32,263 bases of DNA from positions 1 to 32,263 of the IMG/VR virus record IMGVR_UViG_3300046461_000092; one strand, given 5' to 3'. Source of the DNA: a virus. Below, piece by piece: positions 32,189-32,263 of this stretch (its first letter is position 1; each line of letters begins with the position of its first letter). The position numbers and the translations under genes are program-made. Under the pieces are notes generated by a model. The model did not search any database. It saw only the letters and a list, made by a program, of their open reading frames with translations, and had not been told where the DNA came from.

Positions 32189-32262
32189 TCGGTGCCGACT
32201 CCGGCCGTCCTAGCCTCTTCGTCGCGTATTTGCTTCTTGCCGAGCCTCGCCGTGAGCGGATC
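32146..32262 (-). CDS. C-terminal end of a gene in the small-terminase position
   Basis: Thirty-eight codons in the frame ending at the TAA (32148-32146) run to the right edge without interruption; the N-terminus is outside the window. The residues (DPLTARLGKKQIRDEEARTA, then GVGTEWGDIIRTPGERAN) are charged and fit the tail of a DNA-binding small terminase subunit. The evidence is position directly before terL, so the assignment is tentative. Confidence 0.5.
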   Translation of the reverse strand, partial: DPLTARLGKKQIRDEEARTAGVGTEWGDIIRTPGERAN

Positions 32263-32263
32263 A

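Overview
The window is a stretch of a tailed double-stranded DNA bacteriophage or prophage: the packaging, head, neck and tail genes of a siphovirus-like element with an HK97-type capsid. Every well-supported gene lies on the minus strand, so transcription runs from right to left. Most neighbouring genes touch or overlap by a few bases (ATGA, TAATG, GTGA or TGATG junctions), which suggests one or a few long late transcripts. I saw no integrase, repressor, lysis enzyme, tRNA, CRISPR array or host housekeeping gene. The window therefore does not show whether the element is integrated. The moderately high GC content, the rcc01693-like tail chaperone motif, the TPR glycosyltransferase and a Thivi_2564-like membrane protein point to an alphaproteobacterial host, possibly a Bradyrhizobium-like one; that host assignment is inference.

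Reading in the direction of transcription, 32.3-27.3 kb holds the last codons of a gene in the small-terminase position, the large terminase, a Pro/Gly-rich small protein, a two-helix membrane protein, a fused prohead protease and major capsid protein with an apparent internal ribosome binding site, and a 64-residue protein. 27.3-24.2 kb holds the portal, a collagen-like protein, a small protein sharing a short motif with the portal, and a gp6-like connector. 24.2-9.8 kb is a long accessory block. It starts with a tightly overlapping run of sugar and methyl transfer genes (DUF115-like, GT9-like, a putative GT-A-like glycosyltransferase, two methyltransferases). It continues with lectin- or fibre-like proteins alternating with a TPR glycosyltransferase, a third methyltransferase and several unrecognised small proteins. 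It ends with a 735-residue protein built of about 29 short repeats.

9.8-1 kb returns to standard tail order: a small unknown protein, a possible stopper (lambda FII-like), tail terminator, tail tube, tail chaperone with a candidate -1 frameshift extension, a small tail protein, tape measure, tail tip or hub proteins, and the beginning of a large tail-tip protein cut by the left edge.

The accessory block sits between the connector gene and the stopper/terminator genes, which are usually close together. Its content (glycan enzymes mixed with putative carbohydrate-binding virion proteins) suggests either decoration of virion proteins with sugars or modification of the host surface glycan. The sequence alone cannot separate these. 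The most unusual single object is the repeat protein at 9809-12016: nearly all of its repeat units are exactly 18 or 20 residues long and none is 19, as expected for a beta-structured fibre.
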